This document shows, in pieces, positions 16,072-24,821 of a stretch of DNA of 44,707 bases. The stretch's first letter is position 1. Every line of letters starts with the position of its first letter. The notes beneath the pieces are model-generated. The model was given only the letters and a program-made list of their open reading frames with translations, ran no database searches and was not told the DNA's origin. The DNA comes from an uncultured Ruegeria sp. Its GTDB lineage: Bacteria; Pseudomonadota; Alphaproteobacteria; Rhodobacterales; Rhodobacteraceae. Location of the stretch: assembly GCF_947504215.1 (NCBI RefSeq), contig NZ_CANNGO010000009.1:128264-172970 (forward strand), written 5' to 3'. The position numbers were made by a program, and so were the translations under genes.

Positions 16072-18158
16072 CAGCGACTGAGTCTGGGTTCTTTGGCCGT
16101 CTGAACTGGGATGCATTGCCCATTGTTGGTCTGATTCAAGACCCCAACGCAAATGAGATCGTCGCCAATACCGCCGCTGGCATCGTGCTTGTTGGTGTTG
16201 TTGCGGTGGTCAGCCTGCTCACGTGGTTTCGATTGTGGGGTCCGCTCTGGCGCGATTGGCTCACCAGTGCTGACCACAAAAAAATTGGAATTATGTACAT
16301 CGTGTTTGCGATCGTGATGCTTGCGCGCGGGGTACTCGAAGGTGTCGTGATGCGCGCCCAGCAGGCCGCCGGTCCAGGAGATGGGTTTCTGGAGGCTGAA
16401 CACTTTGCGGAACTGTTCAGTACCCACGGCACGATCATGATATTCTTTGTCGCGGTTCCTTTTGTTTTTGGCATCGCGAACTTTGTGGTTCCGCTGATGA
16501 TCGGCGCGCGGGACGTTGCCTTTCCGGTTTTGAACCAGATCAGTCTTGGCCTTACAGTTTCCGCTGGTATGATGCTTATGGTATCGCTGGTGGTCGGAGA
16601 ATTCTCGACTGGGGGCTGGACCGCTTATCCGCCCTACACCGGCGCTGCGTTTAATCCCGGTGTCGGTCCGGATTACTGGATTTGGGCAATTGTGGTTTCA
16701 GGCGTCGGTACGACGCTGACGGGGCTTAACTTTGCGGTGACCATCTACAAGCTGCGCGCACCGGGGATGAAGTTCATGCGGCTGCCGATGTATTGCTGGA
16801 CGATCATCTGCAGTTCGATCCTGCTTATCTTTGCGATGCCGCCTCTGGGCGTCGCGGCGCTGTTACTGGCGGCAGACAGGTACTTGGATTTCCATTTTTT
16901 CACCAACGACCTTGGTGGCAACATGATGAATTACGCCAACCTGTTCTGGTTGTTTGGTCACCCCGAAGTGTATCTGCTGGTCCTGCCCGCCTACGGTATC
17001 TATTCCGAGATCTTTGCGACCTTCTCGGCCAAGCGGCTTTATGGTTACAACTCATTGGTCATCGCGACTATGTCGATTGCGATCATGTCCTTCACGGTCT
17101 GGCTGCACCATTTTTTTACGATGGGTCAAAGCGCGCTGATCAACGCGGTGTTTGGAATTGCCACTATGCTGATTGCCATCCCGACTGGCGTAAAAGTCTA
17201 TGATTGGATGGCAACGCTATGGCGTGGGCGAATTCGTTTCACGGTTCCGATGCTTTACGGGTTGGCGTTTCTGATGCTTTTCGTCATTGGTGGGCTTAGC
17301 GGCGTGATCCTGGCCAATCCAACCGTCGACTATCAGGTTCACAACACCCTGTTTCTTGTCGCCCATTTCCACAATGTGCTGCTTCCGGGTGTTCTGTTCG
17401 GATTGCTGGCGGCTTACAACTACTGGTTCCCCAAGGCATTCGGTTTCCGCCTGAATGAGTTCTGGGGCCGTGTGACCGTTGCACTTTGGACTGTTGGTTT
17501 CATGCTGACTTTCCTGCCGCTGTACTTTGTAGGCCTGATGGGCATGCCGCGCCGGTCCTTCAGTTGGGAAGACCCCAGCTTTCATCCCTACATGATCGTC
17601 GCCGTGATCGGAGCATTGGTCATCCTGGCGGCGCTGCTTTCGGTACTGGTTCAGCTTTGGGTTAGCATCCGCGACCGGGATAAGACTACAGCGCCCGTTG
17701 GCGATCCGTGGGACGGGCGCACGTTGGAATGGTCTATTCCGTCCCCACCGCCACCTTACAACTTTGCAATCATTCCGCAGGTCACTGATCGCGATGACTT
17801 TGCGGCCGCCAAAGAACAGGCCAGGGCCTATCCAAAACCCGAAGCCTACGAGGATATCGAGATGCCGCGGAACACGGGCATCGGTTTCATCCTTTGCGTT
17901 CTTAGCGGCATCTGGATGTTTGCATTGGTCTGGTGGATCTGGTGGCTGGCCATATTGATAACGGCGCTGATTGTCTTGGCCATCATTGTCTGGAGCTTTG
18001 ATACCAACACCGAACTTGTGATCCCGGCCGAAGAGGTTCGCAAAGAGCATGAGGCTTGGTTGGATCTGGTTCATGCCTCGGCCGCTGTGAACCGTGACCA
18101 CGAAACCGCACCCGAGAACCGCGGCCTTGCCCGCCCTGATCTGGAGGCGGTGACATGA
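16068..18158 (+). CDS. cyoB: Quinol oxidase subunit I, CyoB-like
   Basis: This 696-residue catalytic subunit carries the haem groups and copper B and pumps protons. It keeps the low-spin haem ligand in FSTHGTIMIFF (His120), the GHPEVY motif with copper ligand and cross-linked Tyr, WLHHFFTMG, and AHFHNV. D-channel text ANFVVPLMIGARDVAFP and the K-channel Lys in IPTGVK are present. The C-terminal SIRDRDKTTAPVGDPWDGRTLEW is specific to Cyo-type enzymes. Two residues at the E. coli high-affinity quinol site differ by alignment from memory: Asp75 is Glu91 here and Gln101 is Glu115. Arg87 and His112 are retained. It overlaps cyoA and cyoC by four bases each. Confidence 0.95.
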   Translation: MTATESGFFGRLNWDALPIVGLIQDPNANEIVANTAAGIVLVGVVAVVSLLTWFRLWGPLWRDWLTSADHKKIGIMYIVFAIVMLARGVLEGVVMRAQQAAGPGDGFLEAEHFAELFSTHGTIMIFFVAVPFVFGIANFVVPLMIGARDVAFPVLNQISLGLTVSAGMMLMVSLVVGEFSTGGWTAYPPYTGAAFNPGVGPDYWIWAIVVSGVGTTLTGLNFAVTIYKLRAPGMKFMRLPMYCWTIICSSILLIFAMPPLGVAALLLAADRYLDFHFFTNDLGGNMMNYANLFWLFGHPEVYLLVLPAYGIYSEIFATFSAKRLYGYNSLVIATMSIAIMSFTVWLHHFFTMGQSALINAVFGIATMLIAIPTGVKVYDWMATLWRGRIRFTVPMLYGLAFLMLFVIGGLSGVILANPTVDYQVHNTLFLVAHFHNVLLPGVLFGLLAAYNYWFPKAFGFRLNEFWGRVTVALWTVGFMLTFLPLYFVGLMGMPRRSFSWEDPSFHPYMIVAVIGALVILAALLSVLVQLWVSIRDRDKTTAPVGDPWDGRTLEWSIPSPPPPYNFAIIPQVTDRDDFAAAKEQARAYPKPEAYEDIEMPRNTGIGFILCVLSGIWMFALVWWIWWLAILITALIVLAIIVWSFDTNTELVIPAEEVRKEHEAWLDLVHASAAVNRDHETAPENRGLARPDLEAVT

Positions 18159-18787
18159 AGCGCGCACCCACTCACAGCTATCCTGGCATTAATCTGGGCC
18201 GTCGCCACGCCAGCGCCGATAAAGCCGCCGAGGTGGTGACTTTTGGTTTCTGGGTCTTTTTGATGAGCGATCTGGTCTATTTCGGCCTGATGTTCGCCAT
18301 CTACATCACAATGATTGATGCGCAGGCGGGCGGTCCCGGCCCGCATGAACTGTTCGACCTGAAAAGCGTGTTTGCACAAACGCTGATCCTGCTGACAAGC
18401 AGCCTGACGGTTGGTCTTGCCATGTTGGCGTTGAAATACAACCTGCCAAGATCGCGCATCGTCCTGTGGTTTGGCGTCACATTGCTGCTTGGCCTTAGTT
18501 TTCTGGCGCTGGAAATCCGAGATTTCATGGCCATGGCGGAAAAAGGTGGCATCCCTCAACGTAGTGGCTTTCTTTCGGCCTTCTTCGGATTGGTGCCGCT
18601 ACATGGGCTGCATGTAGCGGCAGGATGCCTATGGCTGATTGTGCTCGGCATTCAGTTGCGTGTGATGGGCATGACCGATCTGGTCATCTCGCGCGTGGTT
18701 CGGTTGGCACTGTTCTGGCACTTCTTGGACCTGATCTGGATCGGCATCATCACGATCGTGTATTTCGGAGGGCTGACCTATGGATAA
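18155..18787 (+). CDS. cyoC: Quinol oxidase subunit III, CyoC-like
   Basis: A 210-residue membrane protein with five predicted helices, as in E. coli CyoC. Family text includes KAAEVVTFGFWVFLMSDLVYFGLMFAIYITM near the N-terminus, FFGLVPLHGLHVAAGCLWL in the middle, and LALFWHFLDLIWIGIITIVYF at the end. It supports assembly and proton pumping but holds no redox centre. Start overlaps the cyoB stop (ATGA), and its end overlaps cyoD by eight bases. Confidence 0.93.
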   Translation: MKRAPTHSYPGINLGRRHASADKAAEVVTFGFWVFLMSDLVYFGLMFAIYITMIDAQAGGPGPHELFDLKSVFAQTLILLTSSLTVGLAMLALKYNLPRSRIVLWFGVTLLLGLSFLALEIRDFMAMAEKGGIPQRSGFLSAFFGLVPLHGLHVAAGCLWLIVLGIQLRVMGMTDLVISRVVRLALFWHFLDLIWIGIITIVYFGGLTYG

Positions 18788-19106
18788 CCGGACCGAAATG
18801 CACCGGCGCGAACGGCGGCGCTATGTCATTGGATATGGCGGTTCGCTTCTACTGACACTGCTCATGTTTGGCGTCGCCTATCAGTATGGCATCGAAACGG
18901 TGGGGGTCTACCTGACCATTGGCCTACTGGGCCTCGCCCAATTGATCGTGCAGCTCGTCTATTTTCTGCATATCGACCGGCGTCGCAGCAGCCGGGAAGA
19001 TTTGGACCTGATCCTGTTTTCGACACTTGTCCTGCTGATCATCATCCTCGGGACAATCTGGATCTTGGGCAATCTGTCGATCCGCATGCATATGGACATG
19101 ATGTAA
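18780..19106 (+). CDS. cyoD: Quinol oxidase subunit IV, CyoD-like
   Basis: A 108-residue protein with three membrane helices, the usual size for CyoD. It has VQLVYFLHIDRRRS after helix two, which matches the QLxxFLHM-type text of the family. It is a small accessory subunit of the quinol oxidase. Overlaps cyoC by eight bases. The haem O synthase gene cyoE, often next, is absent: the following gene is an efflux-pump adaptor 12 bases away. Confidence 0.92.
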   Translation: MDNRTEMHRRERRRYVIGYGGSLLLTLLMFGVAYQYGIETVGVYLTIGLLGLAQLIVQLVYFLHIDRRRSSREDLDLILFSTLVLLIIILGTIWILGNLSIRMHMDMM

Positions 19107-19118
19107 AAACTCCGCGTC

Positions 19119-20123
19119 ATGAGACGGAAGGAAGCGCGCTTGAAATCCCTCAAATCTGTTGCTGTTGTTGTCATGCTGGGTGCCATCACCGTTGGGCTGG
19201 TGCTGTATTGGCGTTACGACGAAAGATACCCGTCGACCAAAGACGCATATATCGGTGCCAATATCATTTATGTGGCGGCACAGGTGACAGGGCAGGTGGC
19301 AGACGTGCATGTCGTCGAAAACCAGCCGATCAAGACTGGTGATCTCTTGTTCTCGATAGATGACACGCAATTCAAGGCCTCGGTGGATCAGGCCAAGGCG
19401 GATCTGGACAGTTCGGTACAACAGGCCAAATCCTACTCAACGCAAATCACAGCCGCCGAGGCATCGGTCGCAAGTGCGCAATCCGCATATGAGACGGCGG
19501 ATAAAAGCCTGGAACGCGCCAAGGCGTTGCACGCCAGCGGAGATTTGGCACAAGCCTCGCTGGATCAGACAACTTCGGCATTTGCGCAGGCGTCGGCGCG
19601 GTTGACCACCAGCCAATCCAGTCTGTTGGCATTACAGAGCGGCTTGGCGGCGAAGCAGGATGACATACTGTCTTCGCAAGCGCAGCTTGAGTTCGCCAAA
19701 GCCAACCAGGCATGGACCAAGGTGTTTGCAACAGCTGATGGTTGGATTGCCAATCTGAGTCTGCGCCCCGGATCATCCGTGTCTGCCAACGCGCCTCAGT
19801 TTTCGATCGTTGAATCAACGGATTGGTGGGTGGATGCCAATTTCAAGGAAACCTCGCTGCCCCGTATTCGTCCCGGTCAACCCGTGACGGTTCACGTCGA
19901 CATGTTGCCGGGCGTGGCTCTGACGGGCAAAGTCGCATCCATCGGTAGGGGATCGGGCGACACCTTTTCCCTGCTGCCATCCGAGAATTCCAGTGGAAAC
20001 TGGGTCAAAGTAACCCGGCGCTTCCCAGTGAGGATCGATCTTGATCCGACCGAAGCCCCATTGCGTGTTGGCGGCAGCAGTAAGGTTATTGTCGACACAA
20101 CGGGGTCTTCGGACAGAAAATGA
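19119..20123 (+). CDS. EmrA-type membrane fusion protein (HlyD family)
   Basis: A protein of up to 334 residues that would link an inner-membrane drug exporter to the outer membrane. It has one N-terminal membrane helix (VAVVVMLGAITVGLVLYW). A lipoyl/barrel part follows (YVAAQVTGQVADVHVVENQPIKTGDLLFSID), then a long alpha-helical hairpin rich in Ala, Gln and Ser (about 90-190), then the returning barrel ending in a beta domain (VTVHVDMLPGVALTGKVASIG). ATG 19119 has no ribosome site. An in-frame TTG at 19140 has GGAAGGAAG just upstream and may be the real start. It lies 12 bases after cyoD and overlaps the transporter gene. Confidence 0.9.
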   Translation: MRRKEARLKSLKSVAVVVMLGAITVGLVLYWRYDERYPSTKDAYIGANIIYVAAQVTGQVADVHVVENQPIKTGDLLFSIDDTQFKASVDQAKADLDSSVQQAKSYSTQITAAEASVASAQSAYETADKSLERAKALHASGDLAQASLDQTTSAFAQASARLTTSQSSLLALQSGLAAKQDDILSSQAQLEFAKANQAWTKVFATADGWIANLSLRPGSSVSANAPQFSIVESTDWWVDANFKETSLPRIRPGQPVTVHVDMLPGVALTGKVASIGRGSGDTFSLLPSENSSGNWVKVTRRFPVRIDLDPTEAPLRVGGSSKVIVDTTGSSDRK

Positions 20124-21643
20124 CGCCGTCCGCGACCAGCGCCATCAATAAGGTGATCGTGGTGGCCGTCGTGCTCAGCGCCGTACTCGAAGTATTGGAC
20201 AGCACGATCGTCAATGTGGCGTTGCCGCATATACAGGCGGCTTTTGGTGCGACGTCTGATCAGGCAACATGGATCTTAACCAGCTATATCGTCTCGGCCG
20301 TCGTTGTGATGCCGCTGACCGGTTTTGTGGCACGGCGCGTTGGACGTCGTCGTTTGATCCTGACAGCGGTCACCGGGTTTGCAGTGATGTCGATCATGTG
20401 TGGCCTGTCCTGGAGTCTTGAGACCATTGTGGTGTTCAGGCTGGCGCAAGGCATGTTTGGTGCCTTCCTAATCCCTCTGTCACAATCCATCCTGTTTGAC
20501 GCCTTCCCGCGTGAGAAACGCGGCCAGGCCATGGCGGTGTTTGGTCTCGGAGTTGTCGTGGCCCCGGTGCTCGGGCCGACCGTGGGTGCGATCCTGACTG
20601 AGTATTTCACATGGCGGATGGTTTTTTTCGTCAATCTACCCGTCGCAGCGATGGCATTGCTTCTACTGGCCGGAGAGCTCCCGGATGACGAAACCGAAGA
20701 GATTAAGATCGATTGGAAGGGTTTGGCGCTGCTGGCGCTTGGCATTGGCTGCCTGCAGTTTGTTCTCGACCAGGGAGAGACCAAGGATTGGCTATCGTCG
20801 CGGGTTATACAAGTCGCAGCGGTTGCATCGCTTCTCGGTGCCTTGGGTTTCATTGCCCACGGCCTGACGGCCAAGACTTCGGTCGTAGACCTTCGCCTCT
20901 TCGCCGATCGCAACTTTGCGTTGTGCAACCTGATCATTGCCGGTTTTGCTATCTCTCTGTTTGGCGGCATCGCCATCTTGCCGACCTTTGTGCAAAACCT
21001 TTTGGACTACCCTGTTATCGTCTCGGGCCATCTGTTCATTCCCCGCGGTATAGCAGCGGGGCTTTCGATGGTTCTGACTGGGGCTGTTCTGGTCACCCGG
21101 TTTGACCCACGCGTCTTGGCTGGTGTCGGGTTGCTGTTAACAGCCCTCGGGAACTTCATGCTGGGCGCGCTCAACATGAATGCAGGGTTTTGGCAACTTG
21201 CCTGGCCGGGGGCAGTCAGCGGGCTGGGCATGGGGTTGGTGTTTGTGCCAATGTCGATACTGGCGTTCGAGAGCATCAGCCAAACCCGGCAGGATGAAGC
21301 TTCGGGTTTGTTCAATGTCACCCGTCAGCTGGGATCGTCAATCGGGATATCCTTGGTCGGCACATGGGTGGTCCGGGGCTTGCAAACCAATACCGCAGTA
21401 CTGAGCCAGAATGTGACACCCTACAACCCGGCGGCTCAGGCCTATCTGCAGCCCCTGGGTCTGACCCCCGATAGCGCCGAGGGCGCGGCAATCCTAGGCC
21501 AGGAAATTGCGCGTCAGGCAGAGCTTATTTCGTATCTGACAGTGTTCAACAATCTGGGTCTGTTGGCGTTTGCTACGATACCCCTGCTGTTCTTCTGCCG
21601 CGCATCGAAACCGGGCACCCAGCCTACGGTGCATGCCCATTAA
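20120..21643 (+). CDS. EmrB/QacA-type multidrug exporter (MFS, DHA2 family)
   Basis: A 507-residue proton-driven exporter with about 14 membrane helices, the DHA2 size. Motif C-like glycine/proline text appears at GLGVVVAPVLGPTVGAILTEYFTWRMVFFVNLPV. Helix one holds the family text LEVLDSTIVNVALPHIQ. It overlaps the adaptor gene (ATGA at 20120) and would form a tripartite pump with it and an outer-membrane channel encoded elsewhere. Substrates cannot be predicted. Its 3' end overlaps by four bases the end of the convergent fluoride channel gene. Confidence 0.93.
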   Translation: MTPSATSAINKVIVVAVVLSAVLEVLDSTIVNVALPHIQAAFGATSDQATWILTSYIVSAVVVMPLTGFVARRVGRRRLILTAVTGFAVMSIMCGLSWSLETIVVFRLAQGMFGAFLIPLSQSILFDAFPREKRGQAMAVFGLGVVVAPVLGPTVGAILTEYFTWRMVFFVNLPVAAMALLLLAGELPDDETEEIKIDWKGLALLALGIGCLQFVLDQGETKDWLSSRVIQVAAVASLLGALGFIAHGLTAKTSVVDLRLFADRNFALCNLIIAGFAISLFGGIAILPTFVQNLLDYPVIVSGHLFIPRGIAAGLSMVLTGAVLVTRFDPRVLAGVGLLLTALGNFMLGALNMNAGFWQLAWPGAVSGLGMGLVFVPMSILAFESISQTRQDEASGLFNVTRQLGSSIGISLVGTWVVRGLQTNTAVLSQNVTPYNPAAQAYLQPLGLTPDSAEGAAILGQEIARQAELISYLTVFNNLGLLAFATIPLLFFCRASKPGTQPTVHAH

Positions 21644-22002
21644 CGCATTATGATAAGGCCTAACCACAGCGCAAACCAACACAGGATCAAACTGATCAGG
21701 ATGTTTCCTGCGGCCAGTGCAATCGTGCGTTCCCGGCGCAGCTCAAGGGATTGGTAAGCAAAGCTGGAGAACGTCGTGAAGCCACCGCAAAATCCAAAGA
21801 CCAGCCGTTTTTCTTCTTCGCCCATCGAGACCGGCCCACCCAGATAGCCAATCCAAAGGCCCAGAAGTAGGCTGCCAAGCACATTAACGATTAGGGTAGA
21901 CAACGGCAGATCATGACTGATCCGCAAAGCCAGCCAATGCCGCAATACTGCGCCCAGGCCACCGCCCAAACCAAACATTGCGTGAAGAAACAGGTCTGTC
22001 AT
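21640..22002 (-). CDS. crcB: Fluoride channel subunit, FluC/CrcB (canonical copy)
   Basis: A 120-residue membrane protein with four helices. It keeps the pore asparagine in LIVNVLGSLLLG (Asn40) and the full phenylalanine box in GFCGGFTTFSSF (Phe78, Phe81). FluC dimers let fluoride leave the cell passively. It overlaps the upstream copy by four bases (ATGA), so both are probably made together and may form a heterodimer. Its end overlaps the MFS exporter gene on the other strand by four bases, leaving no room for a separate terminator. Confidence 0.93.
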   Translation of the reverse strand: MTDLFLHAMFGLGGGLGAVLRHWLALRISHDLPLSTLIVNVLGSLLLGLWIGYLGGPVSMGEEEKRLVFGFCGGFTTFSSFAYQSLELRRERTIALAAGNILISLILCWFALWLGLIIMR

Positions 22003-22445
22003 CCAGGGCGGCTTTCTGAATCAAAACGTCGCCCCAGAGCCTCGCCCAAAATGGCGGCAGCAAGGCCAAAGAAAATCTCCAGCCCTGCGGCGGCAGGGAT
22101 CGTCCAGATGTTGGTGGTTGCCAGTCTTTCAAGCTCGGCTACGAAGGACGAGAGTGTCGACAACCCCCCGCAAAACCCCACCCCACCCAAATGCAGAACA
22201 TGGGCATGGACCCGATGGCGTATTGAGTACAGCCAGCCCAGAATGAAACACGCAGCAACATTGATGCCAAAAGTTGCGGTCAGAAACGATGCCCCGAGGA
22301 TTTCTAACGAAAACGCCTCGCGGAGCAAGGACCCGAGCGCGCCCCCGGCAAAGACGGCCAGAAACATCAGGATCCGGCTGTTGGTCGCTGCTGGGGGTTC
22401 AGTCTTTGCCAAGCGTGTGGCCTCGTTCCGTGATCTGTTCCGCAT
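21999..22445 (-). CDS. crcB: Fluoride channel subunit, FluC/CrcB (divergent second copy)
   Basis: About 148 residues, longer than its partner because of a polar N-terminal tail of ~25 residues. Four membrane helices follow. The pore asparagine is kept (FGINVAACFILG, Asn62), but the phenylalanine box reads GFCGGLSTLSSF: the first Phe is Leu98 and only Phe101 remains. It is therefore likely the weaker or structural half of a two-gene fluoride channel. Starts at 22445 (ATG) or 22367 (ATG, right at the first helix) are both possible; neither has a strong ribosome site. I looked upstream for a fluoride riboswitch and did not find one. Confidence 0.88.
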   Translation of the reverse strand: MRNRSRNEATRLAKTEPPAATNSRILMFLAVFAGGALGSLLREAFSLEILGASFLTATFGINVAACFILGWLYSIRHRVHAHVLHLGGVGFCGGLSTLSSFVAELERLATTNIWTIPAAAGLEIFFGLAAAILGEALGRRFDSESRPG

Positions 22446-22640
22446 ACAGTTTGCCCGGGATCGGATCAACAGCTGCTGAACCAGATAACCCGTTTTCTGC
22501 CACACCCGAAAGGGCAACCGGTTTTACCAAACGCTTGCAATTCAACGCATAACTGTTCCACGTTGGATTTGTTGCTGTGAGTTCAGCATCTCCAATCCAT
22601 TAAGGCCACGCCTTTTAGGCGCCACCCAGGGAGTTCAGGA

Positions 22641-24221
22641 ATGATTATACGCAGGCTCTATTATTTTCTGAGTTATGTGTGTCTGCCACTGGTGGCAATT
22701 TGGGGGTTTTACTGGCCTCCTGCCCATTGGTTGCTGCTTTTCCTTGTGCCGTATGCGGTGGTTGGCCTCTACGACATGCTGACGACCAAACACAACGTCC
22801 TGAACAATTATCCGGTTTTGGGGCATTTCCGCTATATGCTGGAGTTTGTCAGCCCGGAAATCCGTCAATACTTCGTGGAAACCAACGAAAGCGGCCGGCC
22901 CTATAACCGTATCATCCGCGGTCTGGTCTATTCGCGTGCCAAAGGCCAGGTGGATACACAAGCCTTCGGCACTCAATACGACATCATGACCGTCGGGTAT
23001 CACCGCGCCAGCCACTCGATGGCACCAAAGGACGTCCCGAAAAGCGAAGAACGCGTCACGCTAGGCGGGCCGCAATGCGACAAGCCGTACAGCGCATCGC
23101 GCCTGAACGTTTCGGCGATGAGCTTTGGAGCACTGAGCGCAAATGCCATCCGCGCCCTGAATGGCGGCGCCAAAGATGGGGGGTTTGCCCACAACACGGG
23201 TGAGGGTGGGTTGTCGCCGCATCATCTAGCCGAGGGTGGGGACATTATCTGGCAGATCGGGACCGGCTATTTTGGCTGCCGTACACCCGAGGGTGGTTTT
23301 GACAAAGATGCCTTTGCCGAAAAGGCCAAGAAGGATGTGGTTAAGGCGATCGAGATCAAGCTGTCGCAAGGTGCAAAGCCCTCACATGGCGGCGTACTGC
23401 CAGCCGCGAAGGTCGACAAGGAAATTGCCGAAATCAGAGGCGTGCCAGAGCATCAGGACGTCATCTCGCCACCCATACACTCAGCCTTTGACGGCCCAAC
23501 GGGTCTGATGAACTTTGTTCAGCATTTGCGAGAGATGTCCGGGGGGAAGCCCATCGGGTTCAAACTGTGCATCGGCAATCGGTCCGAGTTTCTGGCGATC
23601 TGTAAGGCCATGCTTGAGACGGGTATTCTGCCCGATTTCATCACCGTTGATGGGGCCGAAGGCGGCACAGGCGCTGCCCCGGTTGAATTTACCAATCGGC
23701 TGGGGATGCCGCTGAACGAGGCGCTGATTTTTGTGAACAACAGCCTGCGAGGCGTCGGCCTGCGCGACAAGATCCGGATCATCTGTTCCGGCAAGGTTGC
23801 CACCGGGTATGACATGATCGAAAAATGCGCGCTGGGGGCCGATATGTGCAACGCTGCGCGCGCCATGATGTTTGCGGTGGGCTGCATTCAGGCTTTGCAT
23901 TGCAACACAAACCGCTGCCCGTCAGGTGTGGCAACCCAAGATCCAATCCGGGGTCGCGCCGTGAATGTGCCGCAAAAGCGCCAGCGGGTGCATCGTTTTC
24001 ATGACGCCACGCTGGAAAGCTTCCGAGAGCTGTTGGGCGCGATGGGCAAAGCGAAAGTCTCAGACCTTCAACCGGGTGATATTCGACGGCGCACGGCAGA
24101 TGAACGCGAACGTTCTTATGCCGAGCTTTATTCGTTCATCGAGGATGGGGCATTGTTGACCGATGTGGTCCCTGAGGAGTTCGCAGCGGATTGGAAACGC
24201 GCCTCTGCCGAACGTTTTTAG
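22641..24221 (+). CDS. FMN-binding glutamate-synthase-like membrane protein
   Basis: This 526-residue protein has one or two N-terminal hydrophobic helices (about residues 5-45) and then a glutamate-synthase central/FMN barrel domain. The barrel shows SRLNVSAMSFGALSANAIRAL, GEGGLSPHH, and SGKVATGYDMIEKCALGADM. It ends with cysteines spaced C-x5-C-x4-C (Cys415, 421, 426) that would bind a 3Fe-4S cluster. The glutaminase domain of true GltB is missing, so it cannot use glutamine by itself in the usual way. Such stand-alone proteins are widespread; their reaction is not established. ATG 22641 follows AGGGAG. It stands alone between the fluoride channel genes and a sigma factor. Confidence 0.88.
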   Translation: MIIRRLYYFLSYVCLPLVAIWGFYWPPAHWLLLFLVPYAVVGLYDMLTTKHNVLNNYPVLGHFRYMLEFVSPEIRQYFVETNESGRPYNRIIRGLVYSRAKGQVDTQAFGTQYDIMTVGYHRASHSMAPKDVPKSEERVTLGGPQCDKPYSASRLNVSAMSFGALSANAIRALNGGAKDGGFAHNTGEGGLSPHHLAEGGDIIWQIGTGYFGCRTPEGGFDKDAFAEKAKKDVVKAIEIKLSQGAKPSHGGVLPAAKVDKEIAEIRGVPEHQDVISPPIHSAFDGPTGLMNFVQHLREMSGGKPIGFKLCIGNRSEFLAICKAMLETGILPDFITVDGAEGGTGAAPVEFTNRLGMPLNEALIFVNNSLRGVGLRDKIRIICSGKVATGYDMIEKCALGADMCNAARAMMFAVGCIQALHCNTNRCPSGVATQDPIRGRAVNVPQKRQRVHRFHDATLESFRELLGAMGKAKVSDLQPGDIRRRTADERERSYAELYSFIEDGALLTDVVPEEFAADWKRASAERF

Positions 24222-24275
24222 TTATTTTTCTGAGATCGCCAAGGATTGACCTTTTCCATCCGTCTTACAAACGTG

Positions 24276-24821
24276 ATGCGGATGAAAACTTCGGACGAAG
24301 ATCTGGCCTTGGCGGCTGCTGGTGGCGATGCGGATGCGTTTGCCACGCTTTTGGCGCGGCATTACGACCGGGTGTTTCGCCTGGCGTTCCGGTTGACCGG
24401 GCGCGCGGAGCGGGCCGAGGATCTGACGCAGGACATTTGCGCAGCACTCCCGGTTAAAATCGCCGGGTTCCGAGCTCAGGCGAGATTCACCACCTGGCTT
24501 TATCGCGTCGTCGTCAACGCCGCAGAAGACGCCCGCCGCCGCCATGCCAGCCGTGACCGTGCCGCCGCCGGGTGGGGGGACGTCGAACGCCTGCGCCGGG
24601 CCGAGGCAGCAGAAACGGCCGAGGCAATGGACTGGTTACACCATGCAATGCGGTCCTTGCCTGACGAACTGCAAGACACGTTGGCCCTGACACTCGACGA
24701 AGAAATGACCCATGCGGACGCGGCAGACATTCTGGGCATCTCGGAAGGAACAGTGTCGTGGCGGATGTCCGAGATACGCAAACGCTTGCGAGCCATGCGA
24801 CAAGAGGAGCTGGCGCAATGA
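24276..24821 (+). CDS. ECF-type RNA polymerase sigma factor
   Basis: A sigma factor of about 181 residues. Region 2 covers FATLLARHYDRVFRLAFRLTG, with AEDLTQDICAALP and the -10-contact part FRAQARFTTWLYRVVVNAAED. Region 4 covers LPDELQDTLALTLDEEMTHADAADILGISEGTVSWRMSEIRKRL. The start is uncertain: ATG 24276 or ATG 24282, neither with a clear ribosome site; the TTG at 24246 is less likely. It overlaps the next gene (ATGA at 24818), which encodes a membrane protein with a VWA domain, so the pair probably acts as sigma factor and membrane regulator. Target genes are unknown. Confidence 0.92.
   Translation: MRMKTSDEDLALAAAGGDADAFATLLARHYDRVFRLAFRLTGRAERAEDLTQDICAALPVKIAGFRAQARFTTWLYRVVVNAAEDARRRHASRDRAAAGWGDVERLRRAEAAETAEAMDWLHHAMRSLPDELQDTLALTLDEEMTHADAADILGISEGTVSWRMSEIRKRLRAMRQEELAQ

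Noticed and set aside
22446..22640. Possible fluoride riboswitch upstream of the crcB pair
   Set aside because: A GGAGATG element with a small stem is present on the minus strand, but the second conserved TGATG-CCT part and pseudoknot bases are missing, and it is over 100 bases from the start.
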